A stretch of DNA of 34,054 nucleotides from Clostridium sp. (GTDB lineage: Bacteria; Bacillota; Clostridia; Oscillospirales; Ruminococcaceae): assembly GCA_023664445.1 (NCBI GenBank), contig JAMPFN010000021.1, forward strand, positions 1-34,054, read 5' to 3'. The notes beneath the pieces were generated by a model that had not been told where the DNA came from, did no database searches, and saw only the letters and a program-made list of their open reading frames with translations. Both the position numbers and the translations under genes were made by a program. Positions 24,495 through 31,770 of the stretch are shown here, piece by piece. Within the stretch, counting starts at the first letter, position 1; every line of letters starts with the position of its first letter.

Positions 24495-24522
24495 AAAAAC
24501 TTCCTCCATAATGTTATTTTTA

Positions 24523-24540
24523 TTAGTTAGTCGTAACTAA
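24523..24540 (-). promoter_or_regulatory. DtxR/IdeR-like dyad in the importer promoter
   Basis: TTAGTTA-GTCG-TAACTAA, with an overlapping second dyad AGTTAG-N6-CTAACT. It covers about +3 to +20 of the predicted importer transcript, a repressor position. It resembles the TTAGGTTAG-CTAACCTAA class bound by iron-sensing DtxR-family proteins. The regulator gene is not in the window. Confidence 0.5.
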
Positions 24541-24576
24541 CTGATAAAAAGTTTATCACATTATTTCGGTTTTGTC

Positions 24577-24592
24577 TGTTGCCGTGGCAACA
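24577..24592 (-). promoter_or_regulatory. Crp/Fnr-type operator 1, importer operon
   Basis: TGTTGC-CGTG-GCAACA, a perfect 6-N4-6 palindrome. A -10-like TAAACT (24555-24550, minus strand) begins after a 21-nt gap, so the palindrome centre would sit near -41.5, the class II activator position. The -10 match is only 4 of 6. Confidence 0.7.
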
Positions 24593-24594
24593 AA

Positions 24595-24752
24595 TATAGT
24601 CAATCAACCTGAAAATCAAAAAGTTCAGCGGTAAAAATACCTTGTGACTGCGTTGTCTTCCTTGAAATATGTGTATATTCCTGTGTCCTCCGCCTTGTCA
24701 CAAAGCATTTTTACTCGTTTCCTTTTTCCGATTTTCAAGTTGATCGACTATA
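24595..24752. repeat. 158-nt long imperfect hairpin between importer and crp gene
   Basis: Arms pair in order from the outside: TATAGTC/GACTATA, TCAAC/GTTGA, TGAAAATC/GATTTTCA, AAAAAG/CTTTTT, GTAAAAAT/ATTTTTAC and TTGTGAC/GTCACAA, separated by small internal loops. About 41 base pairs close a 48-nt loop (24649-24696). This is far too regular for chance. It could be a MITE, or a structured RNA/terminator ending the crp transcript (its gene stops at 24765). No obvious long target duplication is visible. Confidence 0.7.
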
Positions 24753-24764
24753 AAATGATTTATA

Positions 24765-25457
24765 CTAAATCAAAAAATCTCTGTCTGAAATACAAACTCC
24801 CTTATCGGTAAGTCTGATTATATTTTCATCCTGCATTCTTCCAAGTTCTCTTGATAAAGCGCTTCTGTCCACACAAAGATATTCAGCAAGTTCATTTCGG
24901 TTGAATGGTATTATAATTTCTGAATTATCAGAAACAGGCAGCATTTGTAAGTAAACCTTAATTCTATCACGAAGTCTTTTTTGCGCAAGTATGCGGAGCT
25001 TATCGTTTAATTGCATAGAATGTTCGGCAAGGTCACGAAGTAAATTAACAGCAACTCTCTTTTTAAATCTGCAAGTTATTTTTTCTTCTGCAAACAATAC
25101 TGAAAGATCAAGAAATAATATTGAGCAATCTGTCAATGCCCATACTTGAGAAAAGTTTTCAGTTCGTCCTGTACAGGCGGTATCTTTATTGAACATCTCT
25201 CCGACAGTATAATAAGCAATACTCATCTGACCGCCGCTTTCACTTTGAAGAATAAGTTTAGCTGTACCCCTTATTACAATTCCTGCTAATTTATCATCAC
25301 CGGGTTTTCTTATCATTTCTTCTTTTTCATAATGTACAAAGCGTGCATTAAGACAGCTTAGTACATCCTTGTATCTTTCCTGCGGAATATCCCTGAAAGT
25401 TACGCATTTTTTTAATACAGGAGAAATAGTCTCCATAATAAATTCCTCTCTGCTCAT
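24765..25457 (-). CDS. Crp/Fnr family regulator 1 (HcpR-like by context)
   Basis: 230 residues from ATG 25457 (GTGAGG upstream); ATG 25436 with GAGAGGAA is an alternative. The N-terminal cyclic-nucleotide-binding-type barrel runs over roughly residues 15-130 (GDDKLAGIVIRGTAKLILQS, YYTVGEMFNKDTACTG). The C-terminal helix-turn-helix is RNELAEYLCVDRSALSRELG, the recognition helix being DRSALSRELG. FNR-style N-terminal Cys clusters are absent, so it is not an Fe-S FNR; haem, NO or redox sensing is possible. The -35 of its own promoter lies inside operator 2, suggesting negative autoregulation. Confidence 0.87.
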   Translation of the reverse strand: MSREEFIMETISPVLKKCVTFRDIPQERYKDVLSCLNARFVHYEKEEMIRKPGDDKLAGIVIRGTAKLILQSESGGQMSIAYYTVGEMFNKDTACTGRTENFSQVWALTDCSILFLDLSVLFAEEKITCRFKKRVAVNLLRDLAEHSMQLNDKLRILAQKRLRDRIKVYLQMLPVSDNSEIIIPFNRNELAEYLCVDRSALSRELGRMQDENIIRLTDKGVCISDRDFLI

Positions 25458-25466
25458 AAAATCCTC

Positions 25467-25495
25467 ACTATATAAATGTTTTGTTGCTGCAGCAA
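25467..25495 (-). promoter_or_regulatory. Promoter of crp-like gene 1, overlapped by operator 2
   Basis: Minus strand TTGCTG (25495-25490), 17-nt spacer, TATAGT (25472-25467). The -35 is part of the 25482-25497 palindrome, so a bound regulator would block it. Confidence 0.55.
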
Positions 25496-25497
25496 CA
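25482..25497. promoter_or_regulatory. Crp/Fnr-type operator 2, shared by crp 1 and the activase gene
   Basis: TGTTGCTGCAGCAACA, a perfect 16-bp palindrome. On the plus strand TATAAT (25519-25524) begins after a 21-nt gap, giving a centre near -41.5 for the activase gene. On the minus strand it covers the crp promoter. Confidence 0.75.
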
Positions 25498-25518
25498 GAC
25501 AATAACTAAAAAAAATAA

Positions 25519-25524
25519 TATAAT
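25519..25524 (+). promoter_or_regulatory. -10 element of the activase gene
   Basis: TATAAT, with no good -35 in front of it but an activator-type palindrome 21 nt upstream. This is typical of a class II activated promoter. Transcript start is expected near 25531. Confidence 0.6.
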
Positions 25525-25525
25525 A

Positions 25526-25556
25526 TTAGTTGCAGCTAACTGTTAGCTATAGCTAA
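25526..25556 (+). promoter_or_regulatory. Two overlapping TTAG...CTAA dyads over the activase start site
   Basis: TTAGTTGCAGCTAA (25526-25539) and the perfect TTAGCTATAGCTAA (25543-25556). The junction between them forms another palindrome, AGCTAAC-T-GTTAGCT (25534-25548). They cover about -5 to +26, a repressor position, and resemble the dyad at 24523-24540 in front of the importer. Confidence 0.5.
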
Positions 25557-25598
25557 TATTATATCACAAGAATTTTTAAAAATCAAGTCTTTTAAACT

Positions 25599-28500
25599 AT
25601 GGGTGAAAAAATGAAACGATTAGGTATCGATTGCGGCGCGTCAACGATCAAGCTGGCATATATTAATGATAATTCTGTTATATTTACAGATATAAAAGAG
25701 CATTTCGGAAGTCCCGTAAGCGTATTGAAAAATATGCTTTGCGATTTTATACGAAGTTATCCGGATTCTGAAAATGCCGTAACTGCTTTATGCGGAATTT
25801 GTACGCCGTCTTATCTTAATGAATGCACTGTAAATGAAATTCCTTCAATTACAGAAGGGATTAAAATGATCTGTCCTGATGCAGAATCTATAATAGAAAT
25901 TGGAAGCCGAAATGCAAAATATATTGCTTTGAATGACAAACAGCCGCCTGTTTTTTCTGTAAATGAACAATGCGCAGGCGGAACAGGTTCGTTTTTTGAG
26001 AATCAGATGTCTCGTCTTGGTCTAAAAATTGAAGATTATTCTTCTCTTGTTGAAAATTCCGAATCAGTACCAAGAATTTCAGGCAGATGCGCTGTTTTTG
26101 CAAAAACAGATATTATCCATCATCAGCAGGAAGGTATAGATATTTCTGATATTCTTCTTGGCTTATGCTATGCAATGATTAAAAATTATAAAGCTGTAAT
26201 TGTCAGAAATCTTCCTGTAAAAAAGCCTGTTGTTCTTTGCGGTGGAATAGCCATGAATGCAGGTGTGATCAAAGCAGTAAAAAACGTTTTTGATCTTAAT
26301 GACAGTCAACTGATAATCCCTGAGTATTCACGATTTATCTCTGCGATCGGAGCAGCTCTTCTTTCTGATAATACTACAGCTGTTTCAGTATATGACAGAC
26401 TATGTGTGTGCAGTACAGAGAATACGATTTTACGTCTTGAGCCGTTTAGTGCAGTTGAAAATATACATATGACAGATCCGATTTGCGACGGAGCGCTTAC
26501 TGAAAAAGGCACATATCTCGGAATAGATATTGGTTCTACAAGTACGGATTTAGTTTTGACAGATGAAAACGGAAAATTGATCGATTATCAGTATCTCAGG
26601 ACATCCGGAAATTCAGAACAGGCAGTACGCAGCGGACTTGCAAATATTAAAAAGCGGTTTGGAGATTTAAAGATATGCGGTGTAGGCGTAACCGGTTCCG
26701 GACGTGAAAGAATAGGAAGAATGCTTGGTGCAGATGCGATTCGTGACGAAATTACCGCTCAGGCTAAAGCGGCATCAGCTATTTGTCCTGATGCTGATAC
26801 AGTATTTGAAATCGGCGGACAGGATTCAAAATTTATTGCATTGAAAAATGGAATGGTATCCGATTTTCGTATGAATAAAATTTGTTCGGCTGGAACAGGT
26901 TCGCTTGCTGAGGAACAGGCGGATCGTCTTGGCATTTCGATTTCCGAATTTGGCGAGCTTGCATTGACTTCAAAAGCTCCTGCTGATCTTGGAGAACGCT
27001 GCACTGTGTTTATAGAATCCGCTGTTTCTATGGCTGCCGCAAACGGCGTATCTATTGCCGACATTACTGCGGGTATATGCTGGGCAATTGTCAAAAATTA
27101 TCTTCATAAAGTTGCACAAATCAATCTGATCGGTGAAAAGATCGTTTTGCAGGGCGGTATTGCTTATAATCCCGGAATTGTGGCTGCTTTCAAAAGCCGT
27201 TTTGGCGATAAACTTACTGTTTCTCCATATTTTTCTATTAGCGGTGCATATGGCGCTGCTTTGCTGACTGCGGAAAATATGAATGGCAAAGCAACGCAAT
27301 TTAAGGGATTTGATTTTGATAAACAAATAGAAAAAGCAACACATAATTCAAATGTTAAATTAAACCGGGATTTTTACGATAGGGCATATACAGCTTTGAC
27401 AGACGGATATGATGGGAAGATAGATCCTGATAAGAAAACCATCGGAGTACCGCTTGTTCTTGTTATGCATAAACTTTTTCCAATGGTAAATGCGTACTTT
27501 AAAGCACTTGGTTTTAACGTATTGCTTTCATCGCCTACAAATCCGCATACAATTGAACTTGCACAGAAATATGCACAAGGTGAAGTATGTTATCCTGTAA
27601 AGTTAATTTATGGACACATACAGGAACTTGTCGAGAAAAATGCAGATTATATCTTTATTCCATCGATCCACACAATGAAGCATGAGTATTCAGGTGTTAA
27701 ACATAACTATGGCTGCGTATATATGCAGACAGCAGGAAAACTGATTGCTAAAAATCTCGGGCTTGAAGAAAAAGGAATTAAGCTGTTAACGCCTGTTTTT
27801 GATCTTGATTTTGGTAAAAAAGCTATGGCTTCGGCAATGGTACAGACAGGTGTTGAACTTGGATTTCTTCCGCCAAAATGTATGGCGGCGTTAATAACCG
27901 GCTCTGCCGCAGTTAAAAAATATGCAGAAACAGTTGAAAATATGGGAGCAGAACTGTTAAGCGCTCTTAAACCTGATGAAAAGGTTCTTGTATTGATTAC
28001 AAGACCTTATGATATATCTGATCCTGTGCTGAATATGGGAATTCCGCAGCTTTTGCTTGAGCGTGGCTGTAAGCTCATTACTCTTGACCATCTTCCCGGT
28101 CACAGTCTCGATATTTCAGAAGAATATCCGAATATCTACTGGCCGTTTGGACAGCATATCATATCCGGTGCAAAGCTGATAAAAAATCACCCTAATCTTT
28201 ATGCGGTATATCTCACAAATCATGGATGCGGACCTGACACTATGCTTTCGCATTTATTCAGACGTGAAATGGGTAATAAACCGTATTTGCAGATTGAAGT
28301 TGATGAACATGATTCACCGGTTGGAGTTATAACAAGAATCGATGCTTTCCTTAACAGTTTAAAGCAGCAGAATGTGCAAACGCCTGATAAAGATTTTGAT
28401 ATAAAAAATGTTGTTATCCAAAAGTATAAGCAGCCGTATATCAAATCAGCATCTGCGCCATTATATATTCCGAACTTTGGCTTGTACTCTGTAATGCTGA

Positions 28501-29441
28501 AGGAATATTTATCAGAAATTTATTATCGTAATGTATGTATTTTGCCTGAAATATCAGAAATCAATATTCAAAAAGGGCGTGAATTTACAGTTACAAAGGA
28601 GTATATTACATTTACAGCAATGCTTGGAAGTATTGTTGAACGTGCTGAAAAGGAATCAGATACTTTTGATGTATTGCTGACAGAAAATGAAGGTTCCGAA
28701 GCTGACGGCGTATTTGCAAGAGTTATATCAGCTCTTATCGAAGAAAAGGGATTATCAGAAAAAGTAAATATTATTTCTCCTATGCTTGAACATATTCCTG
28801 AACAAGCAGAAAACTTTGAAAAGCTATTCAGAGGAATTCTTACGGCTGATATTATTTACAGTATTCCGGTAACATATCGCTCAAAGTTAATTCCCGATCA
28901 TATACCTGACGAATCGGAATTACTGAAACTTGCCGAAACAGCAGGAAAATATGAACATTCCGGAAAAAATATCCGTATTGTCGGTACTCCGATGAGTATT
29001 TATTCACTGGGAACAGAAATTATCAATTATCTTGAAGAAAAAGGATATGATCTGAAATATCAGCCGATGTCTGAATATCTATGCTTTTTGTGGAAAGATA
29101 ATGGCGTGAAATGTAGTAAACAAATTAAATTGATGGAAAAAGTTTCTGCATTGCTTAATAACAATTCTGGTTTTTCAGGCGCTGTTTCAAAGCTGATAAA
29201 AGCTGCTGATGAGGAATTTAAAGGTTTTGCAGGCGGTAATGGAAGATACCGATATGCAAAAATTATTACAGCGGAGAAATGTGATGCGATAATTGAAATT
29301 GTGCCAAGATACGAAAATACTGCATTTATTCATGATTTATCGGGAATCAAGACGACAGTTCCGCTTCATAGAATCAGTATTGATGGTGATGGTACAGAAC
29401 ATAAAATGACGGCGTTGCATTCTTTTCTTTTTTATATATGA
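25599..29441 (+). CDS. Double BadF/HgdC-type activase with DUF2229 and dehydratase-like region
   Basis: 1280 residues. ATG 25611 is an alternative start; neither has a strong ribosome binding site. Two ATPase domains of the 2-hydroxyacyl-CoA dehydratase activase family come first. Domain 1 (about 5-260): LGIDCGASTIKLAYI, cluster Cys motifs NEQCAGGTGSFFE and GRCAVFAKTD, and GGIAMNAGV. Domain 2 (about 305-565): YLGIDIGSTSTDLVLTDE, GVTGSGRERIG, EIGGQDSKFIA, KICSAGTGSLAEEQ, ERCTVFIESAV. Then a DUF2229-like segment from about 615 (PTNPHTIELAQKYAQGEVCY, PVKLIYGHIQELVEK) and a dehydratase/double-cubane-like C-terminal half (ITRPYDISDPVLN). Such proteins use ATP to push a low-potential electron from an Fe-S cluster. 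The substrate of this large form is unknown. Confidence 0.85.
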   Translation: MGEKMKRLGIDCGASTIKLAYINDNSVIFTDIKEHFGSPVSVLKNMLCDFIRSYPDSENAVTALCGICTPSYLNECTVNEIPSITEGIKMICPDAESIIEIGSRNAKYIALNDKQPPVFSVNEQCAGGTGSFFENQMSRLGLKIEDYSSLVENSESVPRISGRCAVFAKTDIIHHQQEGIDISDILLGLCYAMIKNYKAVIVRNLPVKKPVVLCGGIAMNAGVIKAVKNVFDLNDSQLIIPEYSRFISAIGAALLSDNTTAVSVYDRLCVCSTENTILRLEPFSAVENIHMTDPICDGALTEKGTYLGIDIGSTSTDLVLTDENGKLIDYQYLRTSGNSEQAVRSGLANIKKRFGDLKICGVGVTGSGRERIGRMLGADAIRDEITAQAKAASAICPDADTVFEIGGQDSKFIALKNGMVSDFRMNKICSAGTGSLAEEQADRLGISISEFGELALTSKAPADLGERCTVFIESAVSMAAANGVSIADITAGICWAIVKNYLHKVAQINLIGEKIVLQGGIAYNPGIVAAFKSRFGDKLTVSPYFSISGAYGAALLTAENMNGKATQFKGFDFDKQIEKATHNSNVKLNRDFYDRAYTALTDGYDGKIDPDKKTIGVPLVLVMHKLFPMVNAYFKALGFNVLLSSPTNPHTIELAQKYAQGEVCYPVKLIYGHIQELVEKNADYIFIPSIHTMKHEYSGVKHNYGCVYMQTAGKLIAKNLGLEEKGIKLLTPVFDLDFGKKAMASAMVQTGVELGFLPPKCMAALITGSAAVKKYAETVENMGAELLSALKPDEKVLVLITRPYDISDPVLNMGIPQLLLERGCKLITLDHLPGHSLDISEEYPNIYWPFGQHIISGAKLIKNHPNLYAVYLTNHGCGPDTMLSHLFRREMGNKPYLQIEVDEHDSPVGVITRIDAFLNSLKQQNVQTPDKDFDIKNVVIQKYKQPYIKSASAPLYIPNFGLYSVMLKEYLSEIYYRNVCILPEISEINIQKGREFTVTKEYITFTAMLGSIVERAEKESDTFDVLLTENEGSEADGVFARVISALIEEKGLSEKVNIISPMLEHIPEQAENFEKLFRGILTADIIYSIPVTYRSKLIPDHIPDESELLKLAETAGKYEHSGKNIRIVGTPMSIYSLGTEIINYLEEKGYDLKYQPMSEYLCFLWKDNGVKCSKQIKLMEKVSALLNNNSGFSGAVSKLIKAADEEFKGFAGGNGRYRYAKIITAEKCDAIIEIVPRYENTAFIHDLSGIKTTVPLHRISIDGDGTEHKMTALHSFLFYI

Positions 29442-29445
29442 AAAT

Positions 29446-29468
29446 ATCCCCACAATTAATGTGGGGAT
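29446..29468. terminator. Bidirectional terminator between activase and cupin genes
   Basis: ATCCCCACA pairs with TGTGGGGAT around a 5-nt loop, with AT-rich flanks on both sides. It lies 5 bp after the activase stop and serves two convergent genes. Confidence 0.7.
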
Positions 29469-29474
29469 TAAACA

Positions 29475-29506
29475 TCTCCTGAACAGAACAAGAATCTGAC
29501 AGGAGA
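29475..29506 (-). terminator. Possible second hairpin after the cupin gene
   Basis: TCTCCTG pairs with CAGGAGA around an 18-nt loop, 12 bp past the cupin stop on the minus strand. No clear T-run, so this is weaker than the neighbouring terminator. Confidence 0.35.
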
Positions 29507-29517
29507 GTTTATTTTGT

Positions 29518-30195
29518 TTATTCAGACTTTTTTACAACTACAAGCAGCATTTTAAACTTTGTAATTGCTCTTACCGCATGAGGAATACCGATCGGCATAA
29601 CAATACTTTCGCCGGCTTTTACACGATAAGTTTTATCACCAATTGTGAATTCTGCTTCACCTTCAAGAACATTCGGCATTGCATCGCCGGGTGTTACATG
29701 AGTATCAATTTTTGTTCCTTCATCAAATGCAAGCAATGTCATTCCAACGCCGGGCTGATTGGCAATTGTAAGGCTCACGACCTGATTTTCTTCGTAAGAC
29801 ACGAGTTCCTTTAGTGGAAGAACCTGCGAATGCTCAATGTTATTAATAATCTTTTCCATAAAATGTTCTCCTTCATTATAACGTATTTGAATAAATTTAT
29901 ATGGTACATTTCCGCTTACACTATGTGGAACCCCTGATGGAACATATACGGCATCGTTTTCAGAGATAATATATTCTTTATTATTTGCATTAATAGTCAG
30001 AATACCCTCTGTAACACTGTAAACATTAGATCCATTGTAATGAAGTTCGCTGACGCCTTCTCCGCTATCAAGAGCAAAGGCGGTTATGCGCAGATCTTCT
30101 CTGTCGCATAGCATCATACTTGCAGCTTGGTGCGGACGTACATTCATTTTTTGGCTGATATTTATGACTTTACTTTTTGGTATATTGATTATCAC
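29518..30195 (-). CDS. Double-cupin protein
   Basis: 225 residues from GTG 30195, chosen because CAGGAGG lies 8 nt upstream. Cupin 1 (about 45-105) has SELHYNGSNVYSVTEGILTI and YVPSGVPHSVSG. Cupin 2 (about 150-220) has IDTHVTPGDAMPNVLEGEAE, SIVMPIGIPHAVR. Conserved His/Glu metal ligands are visible in cupin 2 (H in DTH, E in LEGE, H in IPHAV). Cupins of this size bind a metal and act as sensors, storage proteins or small-molecule enzymes. A Crp-type operator at 30259-30274 stands in front, so it belongs to the same regulon as hcp. The molecular role is unknown. Confidence 0.82.
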   Translation of the reverse strand: MIINIPKSKVINISQKMNVRPHQAASMMLCDREDLRITAFALDSGEGVSELHYNGSNVYSVTEGILTINANNKEYIISENDAVYVPSGVPHSVSGNVPYKFIQIRYNEGEHFMEKIINNIEHSQVLPLKELVSYEENQVVSLTIANQPGVGMTLLAFDEGTKIDTHVTPGDAMPNVLEGEAEFTIGDKTYRVKAGESIVMPIGIPHAVRAITKFKMLLVVVKKSE

Positions 30196-30231
30196 TGTAA
30201 ATGCCTCCTGTAAAATTTATTCTGTAATTAT

Positions 30232-30237
30232 AGTATA
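30232..30237 (-). promoter_or_regulatory. -10 element of the cupin gene
   Basis: Minus strand TATACT, starting 21 nt after operator 3. An overlapping TATAAT (30232-30227) would shift the start by 5 nt. Confidence 0.5.
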
Positions 30238-30258
30238 TCCTTTTTTATTTAAAATGTC

Positions 30259-30274
30259 TGTTGCTGCGGCAACA
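30259..30274 (-). promoter_or_regulatory. Crp/Fnr-type operator 3, cupin gene
   Basis: TGTTGC-TGCG-GCAACA. The centre is about 41.5 nt upstream of the start predicted from TATACT. It lies between the stop of crp-like gene 2 and the cupin start, showing that the cupin gene has its own regulated promoter. Confidence 0.7.
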
Positions 30275-30282
30275 AGTGATTA

Positions 30283-30951
30283 TCAGTCGATTCTTTTTAG
30301 AGTAAATTGATTTTTATGAAATTCGATCAATCCGTTATCACGCATTTTACATAGCTCATTTGACATAGCGCTTCGGTCGACACACAGAAAATCGGCAAGC
30401 TGTTGACGATTAAACGGAATAGAGAAAGTTGAACTGTGACAGCGTTTTGATTCATCTGAGAGATAAGTTGTAAGTTTTTCACGAATTGTTCTTCCTGACA
30501 TACAGCCGATTTTTGAAATAAGCTGTCTGTTTTTTTCAGAAACAGTGAAAAACAGATTCTTTACAGCGGTAACATGAAATTCGCATGAATTCGGACACAT
30601 TGTAAGAATTCTTTTTATATCGAATGTAATTACTGTACTTTTTTCGATTGCCAATGCATCGTTCGGCACAGCGCCGCTGTCAGGAGACAGATATGCTTCT
30701 CCGAATATTTCTCCTGCTGATATTTTATTTATTATAGTTCTGTTTCCCCAATAATCATCACGCTGAATAAGAATACTTCCGTCAACGAGCAGTATAACAG
30801 AATCAAAATATTCTCCTGTACGAAATACATATTCACCCTTTTGAAATATGACTGATCTTGCATCAAGACAATTCATCATTGCTTCAATTTCTGTTTCTTG
30901 TACTCCATGGAATAATTGCGTATATTTTAGAATTTTCAAGTATTTTTTCAT
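30283..30951 (-). CDS. Crp/Fnr family regulator 2 (HcpR-like by context)
   Basis: 222 residues, ATG 30951 with AAAGGA upstream. Effector-binding barrel at about 10-120 (FQKGEYVFRTGEYFDSVILL, SAGEIFGEAYLSPDSGAVP), dimer helix, and a C-terminal helix-turn-helix RQQLADFLCVDRSAMSNELC. The recognition helix DRSAMSNEL is nearly the same as in regulator 1 (DRSALSREL), so both should bind the same kind of site. No FNR-type cysteine cluster. It is divergent from the ferredoxin-hcp operon with operator 4 between them. HcpR proteins next to hcp control nitrosative-stress genes in other anaerobes. Assignment to HcpR is by context, not by specific residues. Confidence 0.87.
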   Translation of the reverse strand: MKKYLKILKYTQLFHGVQETEIEAMMNCLDARSVIFQKGEYVFRTGEYFDSVILLVDGSILIQRDDYWGNRTIINKISAGEIFGEAYLSPDSGAVPNDALAIEKSTVITFDIKRILTMCPNSCEFHVTAVKNLFFTVSEKNRQLISKIGCMSGRTIREKLTTYLSDESKRCHSSTFSIPFNRQQLADFLCVDRSAMSNELCKMRDNGLIEFHKNQFTLKRID

Positions 30952-30965
30952 AAAAATTATCCTTT

Positions 30966-30981
30966 TGTTGTAAAAACAACA
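30966..30981. promoter_or_regulatory. Crp/Fnr-type operator 4, ferredoxin-hcp operon
   Basis: TGTTGT-AAAA-ACAACA. TATAAT at 31003-31008 begins after a 21-nt gap, so the centre lies near -41.5 for the plus-strand operon. The site also lies just upstream of the ribosome binding site of crp-like gene 2, so it may repress that gene. Confidence 0.7.
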
Positions 30982-31002
30982 GACTTTTTAATAATATTAT
31001 AC

Positions 31003-31008
31003 TATAAT
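31003..31008 (+). promoter_or_regulatory. -10 element of the ferredoxin-hcp operon
   Basis: TATAAT with no clear -35, positioned 21 nt after operator 4. Predicted start near 31015. Confidence 0.6.
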
Positions 31009-31070
31009 TAGAGTATCGAATTCAAGAGGAATTTCAAAAACTTTATAAAAATCACATGGAGGAAATAAAG

Positions 31071-31754
31071 ATGATCAGAAAAATTATAACAATAGATGAA
31101 AGAAAATGCAATGGCTGCGGCATTTGTGCAGATGCCTGTCATGAAGGTGCAATAGGAATTGTAAACGGAAAGGCTAAACTTCTGCGTGAAGATTATTGTG
31201 ACGGTCTTGGAGATTGTCTGCCTTCCTGTCCTGTTGGAGCTATCAGTTTTGAAGAACGTGAAGCTCCTGCGTATAATGAAAAGGCTGTAGAAAGAGCAAA
31301 ATCACAGAAAATGCCTTGCGGCTGTCCCGGTACAATGGCAAAGTCGATCAATCGCAGCAGTGAATCAGAATGCAAGTGTTCCGAATATGTTCCGTCACAG
31401 CTTTCACAGTGGCCCGTACAGATAAAACTTGCTGCTCCGAATGCACCATATTTCAGAAATGCGGATCTACTTGTCGCAGCTGATTGTACGGCATATGCAT
31501 ACGGAAATTTCCATAACGATTTCATCAGAAACAGAGTATGTATTATCGGCTGTCCCAAGCTTGATATGGTTGATTATTCGGAAAAACTAACCGATATTAT
31601 CAGTAATAATGATATAAACAGCATTACTGTAACACGCATGGAAGTGCCATGCTGCGGTGGTATTGAATTTGCTGTAAAGCAGGCTATTACAAATAGCGGT
31701 AAAAATATCCCACTTAATGTTGTGACGATTACAACTGACGGAAGAATAAAATAA
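31071..31754 (+). CDS. Ferredoxin-domain protein paired with Hcp
   Basis: 227 residues from ATG 31071 (GGAGG 8 nt upstream). The N-terminus is a ferredoxin fold: the first cluster is complete, CNGCGICADAC (Cys13, 16, 19, 23), and the second is atypical, YCDGLGDCLPSCPVGAI, with three Cys (43, 49, 53) and no standard CxxCxxC. Further Cys occur in MPCGCPG, CKCSEY, VCIIGCPKLD and VPCCGGIEF, so more clusters or redox thiols are possible. It probably supplies electrons to Hcp, whose gene starts 17 bp later. A similar hcp-ferredoxin pair (frdX) is known in HcpR regulons. Confidence 0.85.
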   Translation: MIRKIITIDERKCNGCGICADACHEGAIGIVNGKAKLLREDYCDGLGDCLPSCPVGAISFEEREAPAYNEKAVERAKSQKMPCGCPGTMAKSINRSSESECKCSEYVPSQLSQWPVQIKLAAPNAPYFRNADLLVAADCTAYAYGNFHNDFIRNRVCIIGCPKLDMVDYSEKLTDIISNNDINSITVTRMEVPCCGGIEFAVKQAITNSGKNIPLNVVTITTDGRIK

Positions 31755-31770
31755 TCGGAGGAAATGATTT

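Noticed and set aside
26970..27344. Long minus-strand frames inside the activase gene
   Set aside because: Shadows of the strongly coding plus strand with no start signals of their own.
24577..30981. Reading the four 16-bp palindromes as a CRISPR-like repeat
   Set aside because: Spacing is irregular (hundreds to thousands of bases) and each lies at a promoter. They are operators, not an array.
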